Source: Gemmatimonadota bacterium (GTDB lineage: Bacteria > Gemmatimonadota > Gemmatimonadetes > Gemmatimonadales > Gemmatimonadaceae). From it: a stretch of DNA of 33,373 bases. The translations under genes were made by a program, and so were the position numbers. A model generated the notes under the pieces. That model was not told the origin of the DNA. It saw only the letters and a program-made list of their open reading frames with translations, and did not search any database. The DNA lies in assembly GCA_947461225.1 (NCBI GenBank), contig CANHJV010000026.1, positions 1 through 33,373 of the forward strand, written 5' to 3'. Of the stretch, positions 22,503 to 29,619 are shown piece by piece (positions within the stretch are counted from its first letter, which is position 1; each line of letters begins with the position of its first letter).

Positions 22503-22865
22503 ATGGAGATCTATAAGCAGTTCACCTTTGAAGCCGCGCACCGGTTGCCGAATGTGCCACCGGGGCACAAATGCGCGCGGCTGCATGGGCACTCGTTCGA
22601 AGTGACCGTCCACGTGCGGGGGCCCCTGTCGGCCCACGAGGGATGGGTCATGGACTTCGCCGACCTGAAAGCGGCGGTGAAGCCCATCATCGAGGAGCTC
22701 GATCACTACTACCTGAATGACATCGCCGGGCTCGAGAATCCCACCAGCGAGGTGATCGCCCGGTGGATCTGGCGTCGGCTGGTGCCCACGCTGACCGGTC
22801 TCAGTCAGATCGTCGTGCGGGAAACATGTACATCGGGGTGCGTGTACCGCGGCGACGACGAGTAG
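22503..22865 (+). CDS. queD: 6-carboxy-5,6,7,8-tetrahydropterin synthase (QueD)
   Basis: ATG 22503 follows GGAGG at 5 nt. The 120-aa product matches the single-domain QueD/PTPS family. The zinc ligands are His13 (FEAAHRL), His28 and His30 (LHGHSFEV), with catalytic Cys24 four residues before [17 protein letters not shown] and LDHYYLNDI carry the catalytic Asp/His region, [12 protein letters not shown] the T-fold helix, and [11 protein letters not shown] the substrate-anchoring Glu. It converts 7,8-dihydroneopterin triphosphate to 6-carboxytetrahydropterin, the second step to queuosine precursor preQ0. No other queuosine gene is in the window. A GTP-derived pterin role (PTPS) is less likely because of the CxxxHGH spacing. 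Confidence 0.95.
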   Translation: MEIYKQFTFEAAHRLPNVPPGHKCARLHGHSFEVTVHVRGPLSAHEGWVMDFADLKAAVKPIIEELDHYYLNDIAGLENPTSEVIARWIWRRLVPTLTGLSQIVVRETCTSGCVYRGDDE

Positions 22866-22896
22866 CGCGCCAGGCACCGTGTGTTGCTGTTGCTGT

Positions 22897-23673
22897 TCAG
22901 CGGTTGCCCCACTCCTTCAGGATCTCGTCGAGATCGAGATCCGGCGCGAGGAAGCAGCCGTGTCCGTGTCCCTGGAGCACGCGCATGGCGGCGCTGGGAA
23001 CGCGCGCGCACATGTACGTGGCTTGCTCGACCGACGGAATCAGGTGGTCCTCATCAGCGGCGAGGAACAGGGTGGGCACGTGGATCTGCTTGAGTCGAGG
23101 CCGAATATCGTAGTGCGTGAGGATGCGCAGCCGGTTGATGTAGCCGAGGCGCGTGGTGGCGCGGGTGAGCAGGAGGAAGCGGTTGATCTCGTCGCGGTGC
23201 GTGTGCGAGGAGTGCAGGCGCGAGGCCGTGAGGCGACGGGCGATCCGCATGGTGCCCCACGGCACGATGCTGGCGGCGGTGATGGCCGCGTACAGCTTGA
23301 TCTTGGGCGTGATGCGCGAAAAGGAATTCAGGATCACCAGCGCCCGGATGCGTTCCGGATGCGCCAGCGCGAAGCTCATGGCCAGCGCGCCTCCGAACGA
23401 TTCACCGACCATGATGGCGGGTGTCCCGTCGGGCACGGCGTCGTCGAGGTGGCGGGCGATCTCGGCCACCAAGGTGTCCATGCTGCGTGCGTCATCGCGC
23501 AGCCGGAAGGTGATCACCCGAAAACGGTGCGCCAGCAGGCGCGCCTGTCGGTAAAAGAGCAGACCTGTGCCGTCGAGACCGGGGATATAGATCAGTGGTG
23601 GCCCTTCGCCCTGCACGTGACAATGTTCAGGATGGTGCGCCTCGGGAATAATGTCCCCACGGTCGCTCCCCAT
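22897..23673 (-). CDS. Alpha/beta hydrolase
   Basis: ATG 23673 gives 258 aa; a TTG at 23718 would add 15 residues and overlap the divergent gene. A canonical lipase-like hydrolase: oxyanion region YIPGLDGTG (about 29-37), nucleophile GESFGG (about 90-95), acid ADEDHLIP, and His in GHGHGCFL near the C-terminus. A lid region with LYAAITAASIVPWG and basic helices lies between. There is no signal peptide. Substrates of this superfamily cannot be predicted at this level. It shares a 44-bp divergent promoter gap with the hexapeptide acyltransferase gene, so the two may be co-regulated, perhaps in ester or lipid metabolism. Confidence 0.88.
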   Translation of the reverse strand: MGSDRGDIIPEAHHPEHCHVQGEGPPLIYIPGLDGTGLLFYRQARLLAHRFRVITFRLRDDARSMDTLVAEIARHLDDAVPDGTPAIMVGESFGGALAMSFALAHPERIRALVILNSFSRITPKIKLYAAITAASIVPWGTMRIARRLTASRLHSSHTHRDEINRFLLLTRATTRLGYINRLRILTHYDIRPRLKQIHVPTLFLAADEDHLIPSVEQATYMCARVPSAAMRVLQGHGHGCFLAPDLDLDEILKEWGNR

Positions 23674-23717
23674 TGCTTTCCCGGCCTTCTTATGCGCAAC
23701 GCGCTGCGAACTGCTCA

Positions 23718-24428
23718 ATGACTGCGACCTCGCGTGGTACGGCTCGGTTCCTGTGGGCCTCTGTGTCGGTGGTGTTCGTGGAAACGATCATCACCGGCCT
23801 CGCGCTCGCTCCTGCGGTGCTGTTCGTACATTGGCAGTCCACGTGGCCCTTGTCCACGTGGATTCGCCTGACGCTGGCCTCACTATGCTTCGCACCGCTG
23901 TATCTGGTGTGCGCCTGCTCGCTGATGCTCTACTCCGCCCTCGCCACCAAGGCGCTCGGGTGGCGCACACCGGCCAACGTGGAGCTGCCGTTGCGGGACT
24001 TCAGCTGGCCGGTGCTGAACTGGGGACGCTACTTGATGACCATCCATGTGGTCCGTGTCTTCGCGGGCCCCGCGTTCCGTTCGACGACCATCTGGAACTG
24101 GTACATGCGTCTCAATGGTGCGCGCCTTGGCCGTGACGTCTGGGTGAACAGCCTCTCCCTGATGGACCACAACTTGCTCGACTTCGCCGACGGCGTGATG
24201 ATCGGCTCTGATGCCCACGTCTCAGGCCACGTGGTCGAGCGCGGCATCTTGAAGACGGCGCGCGTGCAACTCGGTCGCAACACCCTCATCGGCATAGGCA
24301 GTGTGGTCGGCATCGGCGTCACGTCTGGCGCTGACGTGCAAGTGGGTACGCTGTCGGTTGTGCCGAAGTTCGCCGTGCTCGAGCCCGGTGGCGTATACGT
24401 GGGCGTACCGGCGGTGCGGCTGCGCTGA
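23718..24428 (+). CDS. Membrane-anchored hexapeptide-repeat (left-handed beta-helix) acyltransferase
   Basis: ATG 23718 gives 236 aa. Two N-terminal hydrophobic segments (about 10-40, TIITGLALAPAVLFV; about 50-75, RLTLASLCFAPLYLVCACSLML) are followed by an interfacial region, then a left-handed beta-helix from about 135: LNGARLGRDVWVNS, DFADGVMIGSDAHVSGH, VQLGRNTLIGIGSVVG and a terminal GGVYVGVPAVRLR. The layout resembles the acyltransferase-like C-terminal part of Pls-type NRPS tails and cell-surface acetyltransferases. A catalytic His could be the one in MDHNLLD. The acceptor is unknown. It diverges from the alpha/beta hydrolase. Confidence 0.82.
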   Translation: MTATSRGTARFLWASVSVVFVETIITGLALAPAVLFVHWQSTWPLSTWIRLTLASLCFAPLYLVCACSLMLYSALATKALGWRTPANVELPLRDFSWPVLNWGRYLMTIHVVRVFAGPAFRSTTIWNWYMRLNGARLGRDVWVNSLSLMDHNLLDFADGVMIGSDAHVSGHVVERGILKTARVQLGRNTLIGIGSVVGIGVTSGADVQVGTLSVVPKFAVLEPGGVYVGVPAVRLR

Positions 24429-24432
24429 ATTG

Positions 24433-24616
24433 CCGCCACGGCAACCGCAAAAGCAACTGCCGGAACACGGAGGGAGCGGATTCCACTGATGACACAGATA
24501 AGCAAACAGCGCGGTTCGCTTCTCACGGTTCGCTTCTCGCGGTTCGTTTATCTGTGATATCGGTGCAATCCGCCTAATCCGTGTTCCAGCAGTTGCTTTT
24601 GCGGTTGCCGTTGCGG
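24433..24616. repeat. 184-bp imperfect palindrome with internal 14-bp triplicate
   Basis: The left arm (24433 to about 24501) and the complement of the right arm (about 24547 to 24616) agree at most positions, including a long identical stretch (GGCAACCGCAAAAGCAACTG) and GGAACACGGA. The loop holds three tandem copies of CGGTTCGCTTCTC starting at 24512, 24526 and 24540 (period 14). It lies between two rightward genes. No transposase is near. As RNA it would fold into a very long hairpin. It resembles dispersed non-coding repeats and may also end transcription of the acyltransferase gene. Confidence 0.88.
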
Positions 24617-24693
24617 CCGCCTGACGAGCTCTGATTCTGTCAGTAGAATTCCTGACAGCACCGACCACCCTGCCCCCCCCCACATCTGGACCA

Positions 24694-25611
24694 ATGGCCG
24701 CTTCCAGTCTGCTCGCTCTGATCGATGACATTTCGACGCTACTCGACGACGTCGCGGTGCTCACGAAGGTGGCGGCGACGAAGACGACTGGGGTGATGGG
24801 CGATGACCTCGCCCTGAATGCCGAGCAGGTGTCGGGGGTGCATGTCGATCGAGAGCTGCCGGTCGTGTGGGCCGTGGCCAAGGGGTCGTTCGTCAACAAG
24901 CTCATCCTCGTGCCGGCGGCGCTGCTCATCAGCGCGTTCCTGCCCGTGGCGATCATGCCGCTGATGATGATCGGCGGGCTGTTCCTCTGCTTCGAAGGCG
25001 TGGAGAAGCTCGCGCACAAGTATCTGCATCACGATGACGAACTTCAGCCGGGCGAACTGCTGAAGGCCGTAGCCGATCCGACCGTGGATCTGGTGGCCTT
25101 CGAGAAGGACAAGGTCAAAGGTGCCGTGCGTACCGACTTCGTATTGTCGGCGGAGATCGTGGTGATCACGCTCGGCACCATGGCCACCGCACCGCTCATG
25201 CAGCAGGTGGTCGCGCTCAGTGCCGTGGCGATTGGGGCGACGGTGCTCGTGTACGGACTGGTGGCCGGCATCGTGAAGCTCGATGATCTCGGGCTCGCGC
25301 TACACCGTCAGGCCGACGCGACCGCCCGTGCGATGGGTGCGTTTATTCTGCGCGCGGCACCGCTGCTCATGAAGAGCCTCTCCGTGCTTGGCACGGCGGC
25401 CATGTTCACGGTCGGTGGCAGCATCATCGCCCACGGCGTGCCGGCGATCGAGCACTTCGTGGAAGGCGTGGGCCACTCGCTCACTGCGCGCAGTGCCGTG
25501 CTCGCGTTCATCGGTACCACCGTCATCGACGCGTTGGTTGGTCTCGTGTCGGGTGCGATGGCGGTGATGCTGTTCACAGGGGCCAAGAAGGTGGCCGGGA
25601 AGGCGAAGTAG
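24694..25611 (+). CDS. DUF808 (YedI-like) inner-membrane protein
   Basis: ATG 24694 gives 305 aa. The opening SSLLALIDDISTLLDDVAVL followed by KVAATKTTGVMGDDLALNA is the signature of the DUF808/YedI family. Marks further on are GVHVDRELPVVWAVAKGS, FEGVEKLAHKYLH, KVKGAVRTDFVLSAEIVVI and several membrane helices up to residue 300 (VLAFIGTTVIDALVG, GAMAVMLFTGAKK). These proteins are predicted to have about four to six transmembrane segments; no function is established. The gene stands alone: upstream is the palindromic repeat, downstream a probable pseudogene on the other strand. Confidence 0.94.
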   Translation: MAASSLLALIDDISTLLDDVAVLTKVAATKTTGVMGDDLALNAEQVSGVHVDRELPVVWAVAKGSFVNKLILVPAALLISAFLPVAIMPLMMIGGLFLCFEGVEKLAHKYLHHDDELQPGELLKAVADPTVDLVAFEKDKVKGAVRTDFVLSAEIVVITLGTMATAPLMQQVVALSAVAIGATVLVYGLVAGIVKLDDLGLALHRQADATARAMGAFILRAAPLLMKSLSVLGTAAMFTVGGSIIAHGVPAIEHFVEGVGHSLTARSAVLAFIGTTVIDALVGLVSGAMAVMLFTGAKKVAGKAK

Positions 25612-25621
25612 CGCCGTCGCG

Positions 25622-25920
25622 TTACCGAGCGGGCTTGGGGGGCGTGGGGGGAAGGGGCTCTTCGCGATCCACTGCCCCCCAGTCGCGTTTCGGCGCGCCA
25701 CGCTTTGGTCCTTCACGTGGCTTCTCCTTCGTGACCGGCTTGGCCGGGAGGCGTTTGCGCCCCTGGCCTCCTTTGCCGCCTTTCATCGCCCCCTGCCTCG
25801 CGATGATGAGCTGCTGGACCTACGCGGCATAGGTGTCGCCGGTCTCCGAGATGCCCGTGAGCACATCGGCACCGGCGTGGCCATGACGAGCGCAACGCAG
25901 AACGTACGGATTAGGCGCAT
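25622..25920 (-). pseudogene. Probable decayed gene for a small secreted, basic-tailed protein
   Basis: The 406-bp gap between the DUF808 and acyltransferase genes contains a coding-like track on the minus strand. From ATG 25920 a signal-peptide-like start (MRLIRTFCVALVMAT) is open. Near 25870 the coding-like frame moves to another phase and reads GADVLTGISETGDTYAA, meets TAG, then continues in phase as VQQLIIARQGAMKGGKGGQ with a Lys/Arg/Pro-rich tail to TAA at 25622. One frameshift and one nonsense codon (CAG to TAG would do it) would make an intact gene of about 98 codons. The alternative is a functional 54-aa basic protein from ATG 25786 to 25622. Sequencing error is also possible. Family not recognised. 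Confidence 0.38.
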
Positions 25921-26017
25921 GAGCGAATCCGACCGGAAGGTGAGTGTGGGTACGACAGGAATTCTAGCGGCCCCCGCTTCATTGTCCGGGCCGCTCGTAT
26001 GCGCTTTCTTTTCGGAT

Positions 26018-27445
26018 ATGGTGCCCGCGCCGCTCCCGTCGTTTCACCCAGATCAGTTCAGCCTGCTCCGCGCCTTCCTGCGATGGTCGGCGCGCCGGGC
26101 GTTGCGCTGGTTCTATCGGGAGACGATGGTCGTGCCGTTGGAGGAGATCCCGGAATCGGGGCCGGTGTTGTTCATCGGCAACCACCCCAACGACCTGCCC
26201 GACGTGTTGCTGGGGCTTCAGGCGTGTCCGCGGCACGTACGGTATCTGGCGACGATCGCCGCCGGTGCCGGCGGCGCGGCTGGGAAAGGCTACGAAGCCA
26301 TGGGGGTCATCCCGGTCACCCGGGTCCGCGACGCACGGAAAATGCGGGCGATGGGCGTCGACATGGCCGCCGTAAACGCCGAAGCCGGACGCCGAATGGC
26401 GCAGGCGTTCGCCCAAGGGCACGTGGTCGGCGTCTTCCCGCAGGGTGGGGTGCACGACAACCCACAAATCGGGAGATTGCGAACAGGTGTAGCGATGATG
26501 GCGCTTGAGGCAATCGATAATGGCTCGGTATTCGACCTCACTGTCGTGCCATTCGGGATCCAGTACGAGGCCCCGCGCACCGGTGGATCCGACGCCATCG
26601 TCGTCGTTGGGCGTGGCTGGTCGCTGCGGGGATGGCGGGCGGAACGGCTGGCTCAGGGCCTCGAGGCCGGGGTGTCGGCTCTCACCGACGAGCTTCGTAC
26701 CATGCTCCTGGGCGTGACGCGGAACGCGCCCGACTGGGAGTCGCGCACCGAGTGCGACGAACTTGTGGCCGCCGTGGCCGCGGTACATCCACCCGTTACT
26801 ACCGCGTCACAGACGTCGTTGCTGGAGCGGGCCGCCCGCCTGGTGCCGCTCGCCGAGCAGCTGGTGGCGAGCCGCCGCTCCGATGCCGCCACGCCGCACG
26901 CCGGTCGTGTGCACACGTTCGTCTCCGAACTCTCCCATCTTGTACAGGAGGCGGGCGGCCTCCGCGCCTCGGCCCGTGACCACGCCCGAATGCTGCACGG
27001 TGTGGGATTCACCGCCGACGCTCGGCTCGTACCGCTCTGGGCGCTGCTGCTGATGACCCCCGCGGCGTTGATCGGGTGGCTCACCCACGGGCCGATCTTC
27101 TGGGTGGTCTGGCGCCTGGCGCACCGATTCGCCAAGGCCCGCGCCGACGTGGTCGCCCGGGCCTTCGTACCGGGATTGCAGATGGTGGCCGCGTGGTATG
27201 TGCTGCTGGCCGTGGCTGCCATCGCTCTGCTGGCGCTCTCCGGCAATGCCAGCTGGCTCACCGTGGTCGCGTTGCTGCTGCTCGTGACCCAGCTTCCCAC
27301 CGCCGCCGACGTGGCCGTGGCCTGGCGCGACGGATGGCGTGGGCGGGCGCTCGTGTGGCGGGTGCAGCGCTGGCCGGCTCCACGCCGGGCCGAGATCGTG
27401 CGCGTGGCCGCGGCGCTTCGCCACGAGTGGCAAACGGGCTCGTAA
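26018..27445 (+). CDS. PlsC-like acyltransferase with C-terminal membrane region
   Basis: ATG 26018 gives 475 aa; upstream in-frame starts add non-conserved sequence. The N-terminal acyltransferase domain (about 45-260) has IGNHPNDLPD with His56 and Asp62 (the HX5D variant of the Gat/SCT-type acyltransferases), GVIPVTR as block II, and VFPQGGVHDNP where the usual PEG glutamate is Gln142. A cytoplasmic helical stretch follows, then membrane helices between about 335 and 430 (WALLLMTPAALIGW, AWYVLLAVAAIALLAL, WLTVVALLLLV). It probably acylates glycerol-3-phosphate, lysophosphatidate or another lipid at the inner membrane. It stands 81 bp upstream of the ABC-F gene. Confidence 0.85.
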   Translation: MVPAPLPSFHPDQFSLLRAFLRWSARRALRWFYRETMVVPLEEIPESGPVLFIGNHPNDLPDVLLGLQACPRHVRYLATIAAGAGGAAGKGYEAMGVIPVTRVRDARKMRAMGVDMAAVNAEAGRRMAQAFAQGHVVGVFPQGGVHDNPQIGRLRTGVAMMALEAIDNGSVFDLTVVPFGIQYEAPRTGGSDAIVVVGRGWSLRGWRAERLAQGLEAGVSALTDELRTMLLGVTRNAPDWESRTECDELVAAVAAVHPPVTTASQTSLLERAARLVPLAEQLVASRRSDAATPHAGRVHTFVSELSHLVQEAGGLRASARDHARMLHGVGFTADARLVPLWALLLMTPAALIGWLTHGPIFWVVWRLAHRFAKARADVVARAFVPGLQMVAAWYVLLAVAAIALLALSGNASWLTVVALLLLVTQLPTAADVAVAWRDGWRGRALVWRVQRWPAPRRAEIVRVAAALRHEWQTGS

Positions 27446-27526
27446 ACGGGGGGACAGGAGCGTTCTGGGCCGGCTCCCATTACTCTCACGAATGACCGTA
27501 TTTGCACATCTCCTGCAGGCGCAGGC

Positions 27527-29578
27527 ATGACTCTGATTTCGATCGGGAACGCGCGCGTGGATTTCGGCGCGACCGAGATCTTTCGCGACATCTCCCTGAC
27601 CGTCGGTTCCGGCGACCGCTGGGCCGTGGTCGGCCGCAATGGCACCGGCAAAACCACGCTGGTCCGCCTGATCACCGGCGATCTCACCCCCACCAGCGGG
27701 GCGGTGGCGCGCATGCCCGGACTGCGCGTGGCGCTGATGGACCAGCACCGCCGCTTTCCCGACGGCATGACGTTGTGGGAGATCGTGGCCGACGCCTTCG
27801 GCGATCTGCGCACGCTGGAGCAGTCGCTGGCCCAGCAGGCCGCCAATCTCGAGCACGATCACGGCGAGGAGGCGATGGAGAAGTACGGTCGCGACCTCGA
27901 ACGGTTCGAGCGCGAGGGCGGCTACCAGATGTCGGCCAAAGTGGACGCCGTGCTCATGGGCGTTGGGTTCGACCCCGAAGCGGCCAAGGCCACCAGCATC
28001 GGCACGCTGAGCGGTGGTGAACGCGGGCGCGTGGCGCTGGCCAGACAGCTCGCCACGCCGGCCGAAATCCTGCTGCTCGACGAACCGACCAACCACCTCG
28101 ATCTCGAAACGACGGCGTGGCTCGAGCAGTATCTGCGCGACACCGACCGCACCGTGATCTGCATCAGCCACGATCGCGCCTTTCTCGCGGTGATGGCGAA
28201 TCACGTGCTGCATTTCGAGGGTGGCACCGCTTTCTCCTACGAAGGCAGCTACGAGTCGTTCCTCATTCAGCGCGAGGAGAAACGGCTCACGCAACAGCGT
28301 CAGTTCGACAAGCAGCAGTCCAAGATCCAGTCGGAAACCGATTACATCGCGCGCAATCTTGCCGGTCAGAACACCAGGCAAGCCAAGGGACGTCGCAAGT
28401 TGCTCGCGCGCATGCCGCGTCTGTCGGCGCCCATTGGCGGTGACGGCGTGATGGCGCTGCGCCTCTCGGCCGGCGATCGGAGCGGTGATCGCGTGATCGA
28501 AGCCGAGCATGTGACCGTGGCGGTGGAAACACCGAATGGCACGCGCGAACTGTTGCGCGACGTGAACGTGGTGCTCGAGCGCAATGAAGTGGTGGCGCTC
28601 GTGGGCCCGAACGGCGCCGGCAAGAGCACGCTCATCAAGACGCTGGTCGAAGAGCATCCGGCGTTCGCGGGTCGCGTGAAGATGGGGCCCAGTACGACGG
28701 TGGCGTATTACCGTCAGGACGTGGGACACCTGCCGCTCGACAGCACGATCTACGAGGCGATTGCCACGCAGCGTCCGCTCTGGGAGCGTCGCCAGGTGCA
28801 GGGTCACCTCGGTCGCTTCGGGTTTAGCGGCGACGAAGTGCAGCGCACCGTGGGCACGCTCTCAGGTGGTGAGCGTGCACGGGTGGCGTTGGCCCTGCTC
28901 ACGCTCTCTACCAACAACCTGCTCATTCTCGACGAGCCCACGAATCACCTCGACGTGGAAAGCATCGAAGCGCTCGAGGATGCGATCGAGGCGTACGAGG
29001 GCAGCTGCCTGATCGTGAGCCACGATCGCGCCGTGCTGCGTGGTCTCGCCACGCAGGTGTGGGAAGTGAAGGATCAGAAACTGATCATCTTCCCAGGCAG
29101 CTTCGTGGAGTGGGAGGCACTGCGGGCCGAGAACAAGATCAAGGCTGAAAAGGACGCGCGGGAGATTTCGCAGCGCGAGTCAGAGAAGAACGCGAAGGTG
29201 CGCGACCGGGAACGCGAGCTGCAGCGCGAGCGTGAGCGGGCCGACAAGGCCAAGGAACAGACGTACGACAAGTCGCAGGGAAAGCACGGCGCCAAGGCTG
29301 GCTACGCCCAAGCGGCGCCCACGTCGAATGACGTGCGCAAGGCGCAGCGGGCGGCTGACAAGGCGCTAAGCGACGCCGAGCTGCGGGTGTCGATGCTGGA
29401 AGCGAAGATCGCGGGCATCACCGAGGAACTCGATGACGCCACGCTGTACGACACGCCGGCCGGCATTCAGAAGGCGGCGGCACTGGGTAAGGCGCTCGAC
29501 GACACGCGCGACCTGCTCGATGACGCGGTGCATGACTGGACCGCGGCGGCCGAACGGGTGCAGCAGTTGAAATCGTAA
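27527..29578 (+). CDS. ABC-F family ATPase (Uup/YdiF-like) with long C-terminal coiled coil
   Basis: This 683-aa soluble protein has two ABC domains and no membrane part, starting at ATG 27527. Domain 1 has GRNGTGKTT (36-44), LSGGERGR and ILLLDEPTNHLD. Domain 2 has GPNGAGKST (about 369-377), LSGGERAR and LLILDEPTNHLD. The linker between them (about 245-320) is the charged P-site-tRNA-interaction helix pair (EEKRLTQQRQFDKQQ, GQNTRQAKGRRK). After domain 2 comes an Arg/Glu/Lys-rich coiled-coil region (about 525-683) as in Uup. ABC-F proteins act on the ribosome; some rescue stalled translation, others protect against antibiotics. The Uup-like tail favours a housekeeping role. A hairpin follows the stop. 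Confidence 0.94.
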   Translation: MTLISIGNARVDFGATEIFRDISLTVGSGDRWAVVGRNGTGKTTLVRLITGDLTPTSGAVARMPGLRVALMDQHRRFPDGMTLWEIVADAFGDLRTLEQSLAQQAANLEHDHGEEAMEKYGRDLERFEREGGYQMSAKVDAVLMGVGFDPEAAKATSIGTLSGGERGRVALARQLATPAEILLLDEPTNHLDLETTAWLEQYLRDTDRTVICISHDRAFLAVMANHVLHFEGGTAFSYEGSYESFLIQREEKRLTQQRQFDKQQSKIQSETDYIARNLAGQNTRQAKGRRKLLARMPRLSAPIGGDGVMALRLSAGDRSGDRVIEAEHVTVAVETPNGTRELLRDVNVVLERNEVVALVGPNGAGKSTLIKTLVEEHPAFAGRVKMGPSTTVAYYRQDVGHLPLDSTIYEAIATQRPLWERRQVQGHLGRFGFSGDEVQRTVGTLSGGERARVALALLTLSTNNLLILDEPTNHLDVESIEALEDAIEAYEGSCLIVSHDRAVLRGLATQVWEVKDQKLIIFPGSFVEWEALRAENKIKAEKDAREISQRESEKNAKVRDRERELQRERERADKAKEQTYDKSQGKHGAKAGYAQAAPTSNDVRKAQRAADKALSDAELRVSMLEAKIAGITEELDDATLYDTPAGIQKAAALGKALDDTRDLLDDAVHDWTAAAERVQQLKS

Positions 29579-29582
29579 CCAG

Positions 29583-29612
29583 GCAGGGGTGCAACTTCCG
29601 ATGCATCCCTGC
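29583..29612 (+). terminator. Hairpin after the ABC-F gene
   Basis: An 11-bp stem with one G-U pair (29583-29593 with 29602-29612) and an 8-nt loop starts 5 bp after the ABC-F stop and 8 bp before the next start (29620). There is no T tract. It may end the ABC-F transcript or act as an attenuating structure in front of the next gene. Confidence 0.45.
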
Positions 29613-29619
29613 GTACCAC

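Noticed and set aside
24512..24552. Three 14-bp direct repeats that might hint at a CRISPR
   Set aside because: They are adjacent with no spacers, only three units, and are inside the loop of a palindrome. There are no cas genes nearby.
24433..24616. Insertion sequence or MITE
   Set aside because: There is no transposase, and flanking target duplications were not seen. It is reported as a palindromic repeat only.
25713..25895. A 60-aa minus-strand open frame
   Set aside because: It is in a different phase from the coding-like pieces around it and is dominated by Arg/Gly/His, typical of out-of-frame GC-rich DNA.
26807..28807. A 666-aa open frame on the minus strand
   Set aside because: It lies opposite the PlsC-like and ABC-F genes, whose motifs are unmistakable. 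It is rich in His/Arg/Gly as expected from antisense of high-GC coding DNA and shows no domain.
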